From contig OY751491.1 in NCBI GenBank assembly GCA_963565915.1, forward strand, positions 434,001-498,000: 64,000 nucleotides of DNA. Direction: 5' to 3'. A program made the position numbers and the translations under genes. This document shows, piece by piece, positions 11,314 through 21,094 of this stretch (position 1 is its first letter; the number at the start of each line of letters is the position of its first letter). This DNA comes from Entoloma clypeatum (taxonomy: Eukaryota; Basidiomycota; Agaricomycetes; Agaricales; Entolomataceae). The notes under the pieces are model-generated. The model worked only from the letters and a program-made list of their open reading frames with translations, made no database searches and had not been told where the DNA came from.

Positions 11314-12189
11314 TCAAGGTCCAAGCAGTGGAAACACTGTGTCGTAATCTTCGACGGGTGGATCCTCATTTTGTTCTGTTGTGACGGCGTTCCCAGGGGC
11401 GGCGATGCCAGCGGCCCTGGGGGCGTTAAACACTATTCCGTTATAACTGCCGTGATAGGGCTCAACGAAATGTGAACATGCTCGAGTTCTCTCCCATAGA
11501 TTCTGAGACGGATTATGAAATCTGTCACACATTTTCGGCTGAGGATCATAGGTTATTCCTACACCATTTAGGTAATCCCCCAGCGAAAGGTCAGAAGCAT
11601 GGTTTGGATGATGACGATTGTATTTTTCAACAATCAATTCTCGAACCTTGAAGTAGGTGAGATCATCATTATAGAGAAGAATCTCTGTGGCATAGTCATT
11701 CCAATCAGGAGATGGGAGCGAAGATAGTAACATTAGGGCGCGCGTCGACTGAGAAATAGAATGATGCGTGCTTAAGTGATCATAGATCTTATCGAGATAA
11801 TCAATCTCAATCGCAGGGTGTCGCTTCATTGAAAGTTTGAAGGACAATGCAGCACGGACATCCGACAGAACTGTTGTGTAGACAGCTCGTCCAAATCTAT
11901 TCTTTAATTCGAACCAGGTCTCGTAAGACGTGTTTCTGGTGAGTTTAATCGACGGATCAACACGGAGTCGAATATTGGCAAGAGCCAATTGATCCCTAAT
12001 GTTCCATCCTCTGACTAAAGTTGCGGCTTTCCGCTTAGGTGCGGCGGACCCTGAGGGTCCCTTTTCAATGCCAGCAACGATCTGCCACTAACCTTGAGAT
12101 CTGAGGTACGAACACATAGTGTTCAACCACTCAAGGTAGTTGGAGCCGTCAAGAACGGGAACAGCAATCAAAGTATTGATTGAGCACAT
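11314..12189 (-). pseudogene. Copia-type gag with one in-frame stop
   Basis: ATG at 12187-12189 opens a frame broken once by TAG (12088-12090) and then open to 11314, 292 codons in all. The conserved block (YETWFELKNRF, YLDKIYDHLSTHHSI, RALMLLSSLPSPDWNDYA, then VRELIVEKYNR) matches the gag polypeptide domain of copia elements in mushrooms. The canonical CCHC knuckle is missing. The N-terminus (VPVLDGSNYLEWL) is also typical of this gag family. It sits downstream of an initiator-tRNA primer-binding site and LTR. With no pol downstream, the reading is a gag-only derivative. Confidence 0.6.
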
Positions 12190-13741
12190 GTTTGATCTGT
12201 TTGAAAAACAGTCGTCAGCAAAATATCAAGAACAATTTAAACCAATTAAGGTATTGTCTGAATTTGTTGACACATGTCAGAGAGCTTTGTAATAGCTTTT
12301 ATTAATGTGACTAGGGGTCACAATGCTGTGGTAATTACTAAAGATGGTCGCCTATAATTCAGGCGATTGCTCCATCTTTATTACTCCAGGTGTAACCTCA
12401 GGTGTAATTCTGGGTGTGATTCTCCTTTCTTCATCATCACTATGATTGAAGGGGGACGGTAAGTCCCTCGTTCAAGCTCTTTGGATGTTACTTGGGCGTG
12501 GCGCCCAGGGATCCTAGAGTCACAGTTCAACAAGTGAAGAGAATGTAGATGAGGATGCATACTGCTTTTTTCTTTCCACATTTGTGAGTACAGACATGGC
12601 GCGCATGCTGTCCGTATCACAATTGCGTGAATTTCACCTTCCGAATGTGTGGTGTGACCATGCAATTCAGAGTACAGAGGTGTCATCTGTGGAAACCGTC
12701 ATCACGCTGAATAACATGGATGTCACGGTGTGACCAATGGTTTGCTTGGATGAAACCATAGTGAAAGCAGATGCATGATCCTTTCATCTAGGAACGATTT
12801 TAAGTCAGCATCAAATCTAAGATCATGCAACCATAAAAATGGGAGGTCCCTGAGGCAACCCAAAAAGGGCGCTTCTACCAGGTACAGGGTGCAATGGATC
12901 AAGATCGATCGACAAAAAAAAAGGGTTCAAGGAACAGAAAGTTCCTGAGAATCGTGATGTCCGAACATCAGCACATCGAGATATACTCGATTTGGTTTAT
13001 AAAACCATAAACTCATTCTAAGGGCATTGATTAGATCAAATGCTGATAACCGCGAGAAAGTCTTGCTTCTCAAGCTGGCGTCATCACCTCCGCTTTCAGG
13101 TATATCTATTTGTCAATGCTCAAAACAAGTAAAAACTTGGAGTGACAGATAACCGTACAGCGTTGGCCTTTGAAAGGTTTGTGCTATTGACAGGACATGT
13201 CACAGCATGTGAAATGTAGACTGCAGCTGCGAGCAAGCTCAGCAAGCATTCATACATGTTGCACATAAGTAGTGGCGGCAGCCGATAAGGCGCACAGCAC
13301 ACTAGCTATACAAAAATTGTCCAAATATAGACATAGGCCGTAAAGGCGCTAGTCTAAATCAAGGACTAGAGCGCTGGCAGCAGCTGCGAGCAAGCTCAGC
13401 AGATCTGACGCTGTTAAGACCAGAGGTGACCACATGCGATGACCGCGATGCATTCAGCACTCCAGAGCGCTCAATAGCCTTGGACATCAGAACTAGGTGC
13501 AGCCGAAAACGGCGCTCACTAGTCTGGAACCCCCAAGTATCAAAAACAGATAACTAACTTAAACTAGCTTATGCTACTAGTTTAAAGAGGACAGACAGTG
13601 GCAGCCTGAAAGGCGCGCATGTTGTCGCTCACTGGTCAAAGACCAGGTTAGTATCGTACAGGCATAGTAGTCACAGCAGCTCCGTTAGAGCGCGCAAACT
13701 ACTCTAGGACTTAGAGGGATAAACCCAAGCCTAGGGGCTAT
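12190..13741 (-). repeat. 5' leader of gag-only element with a family of covarying micro-hairpins
   Basis: No coding sequence. On the plus strand the leader repeats a short pattern, GCAG or GGC, then a 2-4 bp stem, a 3-5 nt loop, the complementary stem, then GCGC. Examples: CCC-AAAAA-GGG (12854-12872), CC-GATAA-GG (13277-13295), GCC-GTAAA-GGC (13335-13349), CCG-AAAA-CGG (13499-13517), CCT-GAA-AGG (13600-13618) and CTC-CGTTA-GAG (13678-13695). Stem bases differ between copies but stay complementary. A related GAGC-AA-GCTC form flanked by GCAGCTGC and AGCA occurs twice (13223-13244, 13378-13400). Confidence 0.55.
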
Positions 13742-13756
13742 CCGGGGCCCATAACC
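13742..13756 (-). other. Primer-binding site, initiator tRNA-Met anticodon arm
   Basis: On the element strand it reads GGTTATGGGCCCCGG, directly after the LTR end. The complement has the form of an iMet anticodon stem-loop (CGGGG stem, CCCAUAA loop). The same 15 nt occur at 49271-49285 and 55631-55645. Confidence 0.65.
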
Positions 13757-14158
13757 TATTGAACAGCACGCCTAGCAGACGCAGAGGAAGCCTGGTTAAT
13801 GATACTCACATTGAAGCGGAGAGGGTTGAGATGTTGAAGAAGAGTGGGCGATGATAGAACTACTGGTATTAGCTCTGTTGTACTACACTACTTACATGCA
13901 GTACTTATAGGTATGGGAATGCGCACAGACCAACTACAAGCTAGTAACGCTATTGGCTAGAACATGATGGAACATCTTGGTACACAGCATCAAGGCTGTG
14001 GTGCGCAGCATTCTGAGTCACAGAGATGACTCAGAGATCTAGAACGAGTCTAGATTGTTCTATGTTTAGAACACTTCATGTGGTCAGGCCACATGGTAAA
14101 ACACATGATCGTAGTCACATGATTGACTGTCGATACATCCATACTTGAATGTTCAACA
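13757..14158 (-). repeat. 5' LTR of gag-only copia-type element
   Basis: On the element strand it starts TGTTGAAC and ends GTTCAATA, near-perfect terminal inverted repeats, and abuts the primer-binding site. A TATA-like CCTATAAGTA lies near 13905. There is no second copy in the window to confirm the ends. Confidence 0.5.
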
Positions 14159-14831
14159 CGAGGTACTGACATTGGCAATGTTCTCATTTATGTTTTTCCT
14201 GGAGCTTTCTGTCAATTTGAACAGGAACCATAAGCCATCAATTATGAAAGTAAGTAAAAATAATTATGGCACCAAAATGTACCTTTATGTGACAGAGATC
14301 TGAATCTCATGGACAAAGCACACGAAGATGATGGCACTCGTAGGGGGTGTGGAAACAAGGTGCTGATACAGCCCAGAACCCTGGAAAGCGCATCAGAGGC
14401 TTGATATATCAAAGGTCTTTGATATATCAGACCTGTAACTATAGCCCCTGATGTATCATGACTCACCTGCAGTTACAGTAATTTGATACATAAAAACTAT
14501 GTAGGGCTCTTTGTGTCACTACATACCTAGCTATCCCATAGCAATTGGTCAGGCTCAGTGTGTGTGACACATAAGAAGAGTCTTCTGTAACATCTGTTAC
14601 ATTTTTTTGAGCCTTCCATCTATTGGAAAGCTATGGTCACATTTCAAAACCTGTTGAACATCTTACATCAACTGTCAAGTTGTGCCTTATAATGTGATTA
14701 CCAGTCTCATAATTAAAACCATACTATGGCCCAAATCATATTACAACAAGAAGGTTCAATGGAACTTCTGAGAAACATGCCAATAGAATCTCCCATGGTT
14801 CCTGGGGGATTCTCATATGACACGTCATCAA
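14159..14831. other. Non-coding stretch with short palindromes
   Basis: Two TGATATATCA palindromes about 20 nt apart near 14402-14430 and a further TGATGTATCA nearby. No gene recognised. Confidence 0.4.
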
Positions 14832-15269
14832 TGAGCAAGCAGAACAGAGTCTGAGTTGGACCCTGCACATGTCTCTGAAAGAAAGAATTCTGGCAGCCAA
14901 GAAGGTGCTGCAGGACCTTCACAGAGCAAAGACATGGCCAGTAGCCAAGAGGACAAATATGAGAGCGACTGGAAGCCAAAGATGTCCATAAATCTACTCA
15001 TGGACATCTGCAAGGACGTATATGCAGAAAATGGATACAAGTCTCCAGTAACGTTGGAAATTCTGATTGAAGAGGCAATAAATTGGGTGACACTGGAATG
15101 CATTCATAGAGGTGTAAGAGATCCAGGAGTGGATACACCTGGGTGGGGCGATGTGGTTATTCAGAACCTTAAAGTTATTCTTGGGAATAACCCTCAAGAG
15201 TTCTTGAAAGAGAAACTCACAAAAAACAGGCCAGTCAAGAAAAAGGAATGCTTGCCCACATTCAGGTAG
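14832..15269 (+). CDS. Unidentified ORF, helical, up to 145 codons
   Basis: Open from a TGA at about 14831 to TAG at 15267-15269. The first ATG in frame is near 14934 and gives about 112 residues (MASSQEDKYESDW to KKKECLPTF); the upstream part may belong to an earlier exon. The middle (MSINLLMDICKDVYAENGY and ILIEEAINWVTLECIHRG) is amphipathic and predicted helical, and the C-terminus is basic. I do not recognise the family. It stands alone between retroelement remnants, so it may be a captured exon or part of an unknown mobile element. Confidence 0.35.
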
Positions 15270-15279
15270 TCAACCTACA

Positions 15280-16020
15280 CTGTATTGTAATTTACGGTCC
15301 AGTGAAGGCATACAGTGTATGGTAAATTACGGAAGCAGCAAATTCGCTACAACACCAGTGAATTTACCATGGCGAACAGCGAAATAATAATGTCACCGGC
15401 GAGGAAAAAATGTTGCCAGCAACAACATACAACAGATCAGCAAATAATTCACTGGCAAAAGACACCATGGCGAAAAACTGGCAAAGGACCAGCAACAAAC
15501 TGGCCACACAGCGACAGGCCATTGGCGAATTGATGACCCATCGGCGAAAGCGAGCCTTGAGTGCCAATTGATGACCCATTGGCGAGAGCAAGCCTTGAGT
15601 GTCAGCCACACTCCATATACAAAGAACGATGCTAATGACAGATCGGCAAATAATTCACCAGTGACAGACACCATGGCAAAAAACCAGTGAAAAACTGGCA
15701 AATGTTGGATGATGTGCAACACACACCCATCAACCATGTCAAATACATGCAAACAAATGTTGAAAGATATTGCACATCTCCTCATTATATCTACACAGGA
15801 ACAAGCAATGTTTGCTACTATATCAGATGAGTAGGGGAGCATGTTGTATCATCAAGCATGTATTTATTTTAAGAAAATTAGCCACAGATTCAAAGTTATA
15901 GAGGTCCTATGGTCTGAACCAAATAATAGAAAACAATGCTAATAACAGATCAGCAAATAATTCACTGGCAAAAGACACCACAGCAAAAAACTGGCTGTGG
16001 CGATAATGTTCTTTTGCTGG
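15280..16020 (+). repeat. Field of imperfect GGCRA-type repeats
   Basis: Three imperfect copies of a roughly 50 bp unit containing GCAAATAATTCACTGGCAAA and then ACCATGGCGAAAAACTGGC occur near 15433, 15640 and 15945. Between them are many GGCGA, GGCAA and AGCAA words at short intervals, plus a duplicated TTGATGACCCATYGGCGA word near 15530-15580. No coding frame is consistent across copies. Confidence 0.5.
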
Positions 16021-16802
16021 TCAATGAGTCACCATCTCAACGGTTATCTAGGGCATGTGTGCAGTGCCGGCAAAGCTGTAGACACAGTTGAAAGTGAAGC
16101 TTACCAGTATATTTGTTCTAATACACCGTAGAAAGTCTCTCCCCACCACAGAACCATCTGGAGGTTCATTCCCAATTATGTGAGGATATGAATAAAGATA
16201 TGCAGATACCATGTAGAGGTAGAACATGGTGAAAAAAGCTGAAATGTATGTCCTCATCTTTGGCACAGATCATCATTTTATGCCTGCAGTGCAATCTGGG
16301 CACCTGTGTATGGCTATTCTCTAGTGTGAGTAGGTCTCAACGCATCAATAGTAAATGGTGTGATGTATAGATAGGTGTTAAAAAGTATCAGACAACTTGC
16401 ACATCAAAAATGTCTATGTATTTATCATCTGGCATTATTATTGCATGGTCAATAAATCTATAGATGGTTGTATAGAGTGTATCAGATGTACATCTACTTG
16501 ATACAAAAAGTTTCAAGAGAATCCATGCCATGTGGAAGACTGGAGATAAGACTTTGTCCAAAATATGTCTCAGAATCCCACGTGCATAACAATGACAGTG
16601 TTGGGAATGAAATCATGTTTTCTACATTTTCCACTTGATGGGCCACAAATATGCTTGTTAACTAATGGATAGATGCCTATGAACTCATGAAAAGTATATA
16701 TACAGTTGGATACTCAAGCTATGTATGATAGAGAATCTGTATTCTGAAATGAGAGATCAAAACACAGGCAAAATCATGATGCAACAGTGCATCATGGGTT
16801 AC
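16021..16802. other. Non-coding, nothing assignable
   Basis: AT-rich, no motif beyond short ORFs. Confidence 0.4.
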
Positions 16803-17391
16803 TGTCACGTAGCGTGTTTTTCAATGTCGGAAAACGTCGGATGCATTGGAGCAGTCAGAGCGGAGTAGCGGATGAACAGATGCGACAAGTCCGACGTCTT
16901 GCAGAAAGGACCTGGCTTCAACTTATGTGTTGCGCCCCATTCTTTGATGTGGTCCTAGATTTTGGATTGGCAGATGTCGGAGGGTGAGAGGAGCGGATGT
17001 GCGGAGCGGATGTGCGGAGGTGGAGATGTGAGAATGAGGATGAGGACAAAAGGCAAAGGAGTAGATTGGCGAGACATATGGCAACATATAGTGACGTATA
17101 ATATTTGAACTGACGGACTACGACAGAATTCATACTACTTATAGTAAACCAGAAGTGGGTCAGTAACTACTATAGGCAAGGTGTGGATGTCGGAGTTACT
17201 CATCGGAGCAATCGGAGTACGGAGAGGAGCAAATGCAAAATCAACATCAAGATGTCTACTTGTCAGCATAATTAGAATGTTAACTAGTAGAGATGTCAAT
17301 AAGTACTATTATGAAAATCGTCGGATGTCAGACTGGATAAAACATCGGAGTCGTCGGATGTGTTGGATGTATGAATTGCATGGTTATGACA
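16803..17391 (-). repeat. Solo LTR of the coding-empty LTR element family
   Basis: 589 bp, same length as and nearly identical to the LTRs at 22813-23401 and 24914-25502. It is flanked by the 5 bp target duplication GTTAC on both sides, so it is an insertion that lost its interior by LTR-LTR recombination. Transcriptional sense is inferred to be minus from the internal TATA. Confidence 0.85.
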
Positions 17392-17442
17392 GTTACTCCA
17401 AACACCAAAACCAATGTTTTCCTCCTTTCCCCTTTCCACAAC

Positions 17443-17876
17443 TGTAAGGGCGACCTTACGATCCAAGACTCAAACTCAGATACTTGCAAGGGAGATCCGA
17501 AGTTTAGATTGAGCAGTCTAATAAGTAATACAACACATACCTTGCAAGGGAGATCCGAAGAGAAAGTTCTAAGGATTCCCCTGCAAGCTAGCTGCGATAA
17601 ATAGTAAAATGAGATATGAAATAAGAGATAAAACAAGACACATGAATGATGAGCAATGATCGGGAGTAGCGATGAAGGATGAATGGAAACAAGATGAATG
17701 ATAGTACCTGCGATCCGACGTGCGGAGTAGCGGATGGGGGCGGAGTCGTCAGATGCGGAGAGGCGGATAAGATGTCGGAGACAGCGGATACGATCGGAGG
17801 ACGTCGGAGATGGTGGAATAGAAAGGAAAGGAGGAAAGTAAAGGAAAAGTGAAAAGTGAAAGTGGTTGCCCTTACA
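17443..17876 (-). repeat. Gypsy C 3' LTR
   Basis: 434 bp, TGTAAGGG to CCCTTACA, next to the polypurine tract. It matches the 5' LTR except for C/T near 17754. Confidence 0.9.
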
Positions 17877-17887
17877 TCACCCCCCCT

Positions 17888-18076
17888 TCAAGGCACGGCA
17901 TCTCGACGTGTCAGGCGAAACGAGTCGAATATCGCAGCGGAGATCCGACGCGGAGCTCCCGGATGATGTCGGTAGAAGTCGCGGACTAGGCGCGGAGCGT
18001 GGACATTGTCTTCTGCTTCCCAGGAATTCTCTTCGTAGCCATATCCCTTCCATTTGACCAAGAATTGAAGCTTGCC
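17888..18076 (-). pseudogene. Gypsy C chromodomain, cut off by a premature TGA
   Basis: Immediately after the pol stop (TGA 18077-18079), the same frame continues GKLQFLVKWKGYGYEENSW, the core of a chromodomain, and ends at a TGA at 17888-17890. The stop is in the position of the Arg of a DSRLHRGK motif, so CGA to TGA. Without readthrough the integrase would lack its chromatin-targeting tail. Confidence 0.75.
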
Positions 18077-21000
18077 TCAATGCAGTCGGCTGTCCAAGAG
18101 GTTTTCAACATCATACTCCAATTCTTCTCCCACTACCGTCGGAGGCGGAGGAGAGCGGACTTGGCGTCGGAAAGGGTCGTCGGGAACTAGTGAAAGTTTG
18201 ACGACGTGGAATACTGGGTGAATGCGGGACATGGAAGGGGGAAGGCGAAGTTCGTAGGCATGTGTTCCGACAGGTTGGACCACTGGGAAAGGGCCTACGT
18301 ACCGATGTGCAAGTTTTTTTGTGGGTCGGGTGGTTTTGAGGTCCGATGAGTCTAAAAAGACCTTGTCCCCCGGGCGGAATGTCGGAGTGGTGCTCCGATG
18401 CTGGTTGTAGTATCGCGCCATGTCGTCCTTTGCCTTTGTTAGTGCTGCGCGAGCCTCTTCCAGAGCGGACTTCATCCGCTCGCTGAAATCCGCTACCGCC
18501 TCGATTTCCGTCCGCTTCTCGCGAGGTTCGAATCCCATGCGCGGATGGCGGCCGGTGTCAATGTAGAACGGAGTTTGACGTGTCGATGCGTGAACATGGT
18601 TGTTGTATGCAAATTCAGCCATCAGAAGCCATTCGTCCCAATCGTCTTGACATTCATTGACGAATAGGCGAAGATATTGTTCCAATCCTTGATTGACCCG
18701 CTCCGTCTGTCCGTCCGACTGCGGATGGTAGGCTGTCGAGGCAGCAATCTTAATGCCAAGTAGCCTATATAGTTCGCGCGTGAACTTGGCGACAAACTGT
18801 GGTCCGCGGTCGGAGACAATGGCCTCCGGTAGTCCGTGGAGTTTCCAGACGTTTTGAATATAGGAGCGTGCAGTCCCGAGTGCGGAGATGTCGGAGTGCG
18901 TCGGGATGAAGTGTCCCCGCTTCCCTACTGAGTCCACTACCACCATGATAGCGTCGTAGCCGTGGGCTTCTGGTAGTTCAGTAATGAAGTCAACACTGGT
19001 TACTTGCCACCGCTCCGTGGGGACCGGTAGTGGATTGAGCTCTCCGGAGGGCGGAGTGCGTCGGACCTTGGTGCGGAGGCATGAGTCGCATGTCTTGCAA
19101 TATTGACCTATTAAACGAGACATGTGTGGCCACCAGTAATTGCGCGACACCAGTTCCAAGGTTTTCCACCGTCCCGGATGTCCGGCCACCGGAGTGTCGT
19201 GGTGTTGTGTGAGGATCCGATGACGCAGTTGGGGATTATTAGGAACATAGATATGATCCCTGAAGTAGAGCAAACCTTCCGCTTGCCTCCACTCCGCACT
19301 TCGGACGGACCCCGCTCCGACGGTCGGAAGGGATCTGACGACCTCCGCCACACTATCCTCCAGTAGCCCCTCTCGGATTCCCTGTCGGACCTGGCAGAGG
19401 ACGTCGCGTTCTTCCCCTTGAACAGTTACCCCACGCATTGCTCGCACTGCAAACAATTCTGGTCGAAGAAGGATGATGTTTTCGTTGTCCCGCGATCCGT
19501 CTCCGTGGTCCGCTCGTCGGGACAAAGCGTCGGACTTGCCCATTGACTTTCCAGGTCGATGGTGCATTTTAAAATCGAAACGAGCGAGGTATAAGGACCA
19601 TCTAGCTTGTCGTCGATTTAGTTTTTGAGCTGTCATGAAGTACTCAAGATTTTTGTGGTCCGTCCAAATCTCCACTGTCTTCTCCGCTCCTTCAAGGAAG
19701 TGCCTCCACTCCTCTAATGCGCGGACCACTGCCAACATCTCCTTGTCATAGATCTCGTAGTTGCGTTCCACCGGACTGAGGCTTTTGGAATAGAATGCGA
19801 CAGGGTGCCACTTACCGTCCTCTGTTGGTTGGGACAGTACTGCTCCGGTTGCAAAGTCCGAGCTATCCGCTTCTACCCGCCACTCCTTTCGATGATCAGC
19901 TAAGACCAGGATCGGAGCGGATGTAATCCTCCGCTTCAACTCCGCAAATGCGGACACTTCTCCTTCCTTCCAAGACCAGAGGTGCCCCTTCTTCGTGAGC
20001 TCGAAAAGAGGGTGCGCGATGTCCGAAAACCCTTCAATAAAACGGCGATAGAAGTTAGTGAACCCCAGAAAGGACTGTACTTCTCGGACGTTTGTCGGAG
20101 CAGGCCACTCCGCGACCCCCGCTACTTTCACCGGATCCATCTCTACGCGTCCTTGTTCAATAATAAGGCCTAAGTATTCAATGCGCGTTTGCTCAAACTC
20201 GCATTTCTCTGGTTTTAGATAGAGTTTGTGTTCGCGAAGTCGTTCCAGTACAATCCGTGTGACCCTCCGATGTTCCGCAAGGGTCTCCGTGAAGATGAGT
20301 ATATCGTCAAGGTAAACACAAACTACACCTTCAGTGATAAGGTCCTGAAAGATCTCGTTCATCATAGTCTGGAATGTGGATGGACTATTAGTGAGGCCGA
20401 AGAACATCACCAATGGTTCATAGAGTCCGCGATTGGTCCGAAAAGCGGCCTTCCACTCGTCTCCGGGCTTTATCCGTACATTGTTGTAACCCCAGCGGAT
20501 GTCAAGTTTGGTGAAGTATTGAGCGCGTTGAAGTTTATTGATCAGTTCGGATATGAGCGGAAGCGGATACTTGTTTTTGATAGTTTTGGAATTGAGTGAC
20601 CGGTAGTCTTGTACAAGACGAAGGGAGCCATCCTTTTTCTTGATATAGAACACCGGAGATGCCATCGGAGACTTGGAAGGGCGGATCCGACCAGTTGCAA
20701 GGTTTTCCTCCAAAAACGCGTCGAGTTCTTTCTGTTCGTTCGGGGCGAGCGGATATACCTTACAACCCGCCGGAGAGGCGTCCGGAACAAGTTCAATGGC
20801 GTGGTCCCACGTCCGCTCTTCCGGTAAGGTGTCGGTAGTTTCGAGAACTATGTCTAGTTCGAGGGAATTGTCGGAGCGAGCGGCTGCGGCGAGAACATAT
20901 TGTTTTGGAAGCCGCCGCTCCCACTTAGAGAAGCGGATGCGGATAGGGTTTGCGGAGTTGGGTGCGACTATAGGATCGTTTGCAGGCTTAGAGATGGAGG

Positions 21001-21094
21001 GTATAGGATCATATTGTTCCATAAATAAGGCAGCATAACGATTTTTAGTAGACAACGAGGGCGCACTGTTCACTCGTTGTGAGGAGGAAAATCC
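18077..21094 (-). CDS. Gypsy C pol: RT, RNase H, integrase; no protease found
   Basis: The frame is open from before the frameshift site to TGA 18077-18079; the numbering here counts from 21235. RT has KKDGSLRLVQDYRSLN (about 199-214) and catalytic YLDD (308-311). RNase H has VEADSSDFATGAVLSQ and the [10 protein letters not shown] block. Integrase has the HHCC finger (HHDTPVAGHPGRWKT, then CKTCDSC) and D,D,E residues in VDFITELPEAHGYD, SDRGPQFVAKF and TERVNQGLEQYL. A GPF/Y-like segment follows (YVGPFPVV). Between the frameshift point and the TWDHAIELVPDA motif there are only about 95 residues and no D-S/T-G, so retropepsin is missing; gypsy A has about 240 residues there. Confidence 0.9.
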   Translation of the reverse strand, partial: GFSSSQRVNSAPSLSTKNRYAALFMEQYDPIPSISKPANDPIVAPNSANPIRIRFSKWERRLPKQYVLAAAARSDNSLELDIVLETTDTLPEERTWDHAIELVPDASPAGCKVYPLAPNEQKELDAFLEENLATGRIRPSKSPMASPVFYIKKKDGSLRLVQDYRSLNSKTIKNKYPLPLISELINKLQRAQYFTKLDIRWGYNNVRIKPGDEWKAAFRTNRGLYEPLVMFFGLTNSPSTFQTMMNEIFQDLITEGVVCVYLDDILIFTETLAEHRRVTRIVLERLREHKLYLKPEKCEFEQTRIEYLGLIIEQGRVEMDPVKVAGVAEWPAPTNVREVQSFLGFTNFYRRFIEGFSDIAHPLFELTKKGHLWSWKEGEVSAFAELKRRITSAPILVLADHRKEWRVEADSSDFATGAVLSQPTEDGKWHPVAFYSKSLSPVERNYEIYDKEMLAVVRALEEWRHFLEGAEKTVEIWTDHKNLEYFMTAQKLNRRQARWSLYLARFDFKMHHRPGKSMGKSDALSRRADHGDGSRDNENIILLRPELFAVRAMRGVTVQGEERDVLCQVRQGIREGLLEDSVAEVVRSLPTVGAGSVRSAEWRQAEGLLYFRDHIYVPNNPQLRHRILTQHHDTPVAGHPGRWKTLELVSRNYWWPHMSRLIGQYCKTCDSCLRTKVRRTPPSGELNPLPVPTERWQVTSVDFITELPEAHGYDAIMVVVDSVGKRGHFIPTHSDISALGTARSYIQNVWKLHGLPEAIVSDRGPQFVAKFTRELYRLLGIKIAASTAYHPQSDGQTERVNQGLEQYLRLFVNECQDDWDEWLLMAEFAYNNHVHASTRQTPFYIDTGRHPRMGFEPREKRTEIEAVADFSERMKSALEEARAALTKAKDDMARYYNQHRSTTPTFRPGDKVFLDSSDLKTTRPTKKLAHRYVGPFPVVQPVGTHAYELRLPPSMSRIHPVFHVVKLSLVPDDPFRRQVRSPPPPTVVGEELEYDVENLLDSRLH

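Larger units (their letters stand above)
9231..14158 (-). mobile_element. Gag-only copia-type element, 3' end not found
   Basis: A 5' LTR-like segment (13757-14158) abuts a 15-nt primer-binding site (13742-13756) identical to that of the two full copia elements in this window. About 1.5 kb further on is a copia-type gag (12189-11314). No protease, integrase or RT follows on either strand, so the element would depend on another copia for mobilisation. The left limit given is only the last hairpin-family member and is not a true boundary. Confidence 0.45.

Noticed and set aside
13742..13756. tRNA gene or fragment (GGGCCCATAACC)
   Set aside because: No cloverleaf around it; the position next to LTR ends in three elements fits a primer-binding site.
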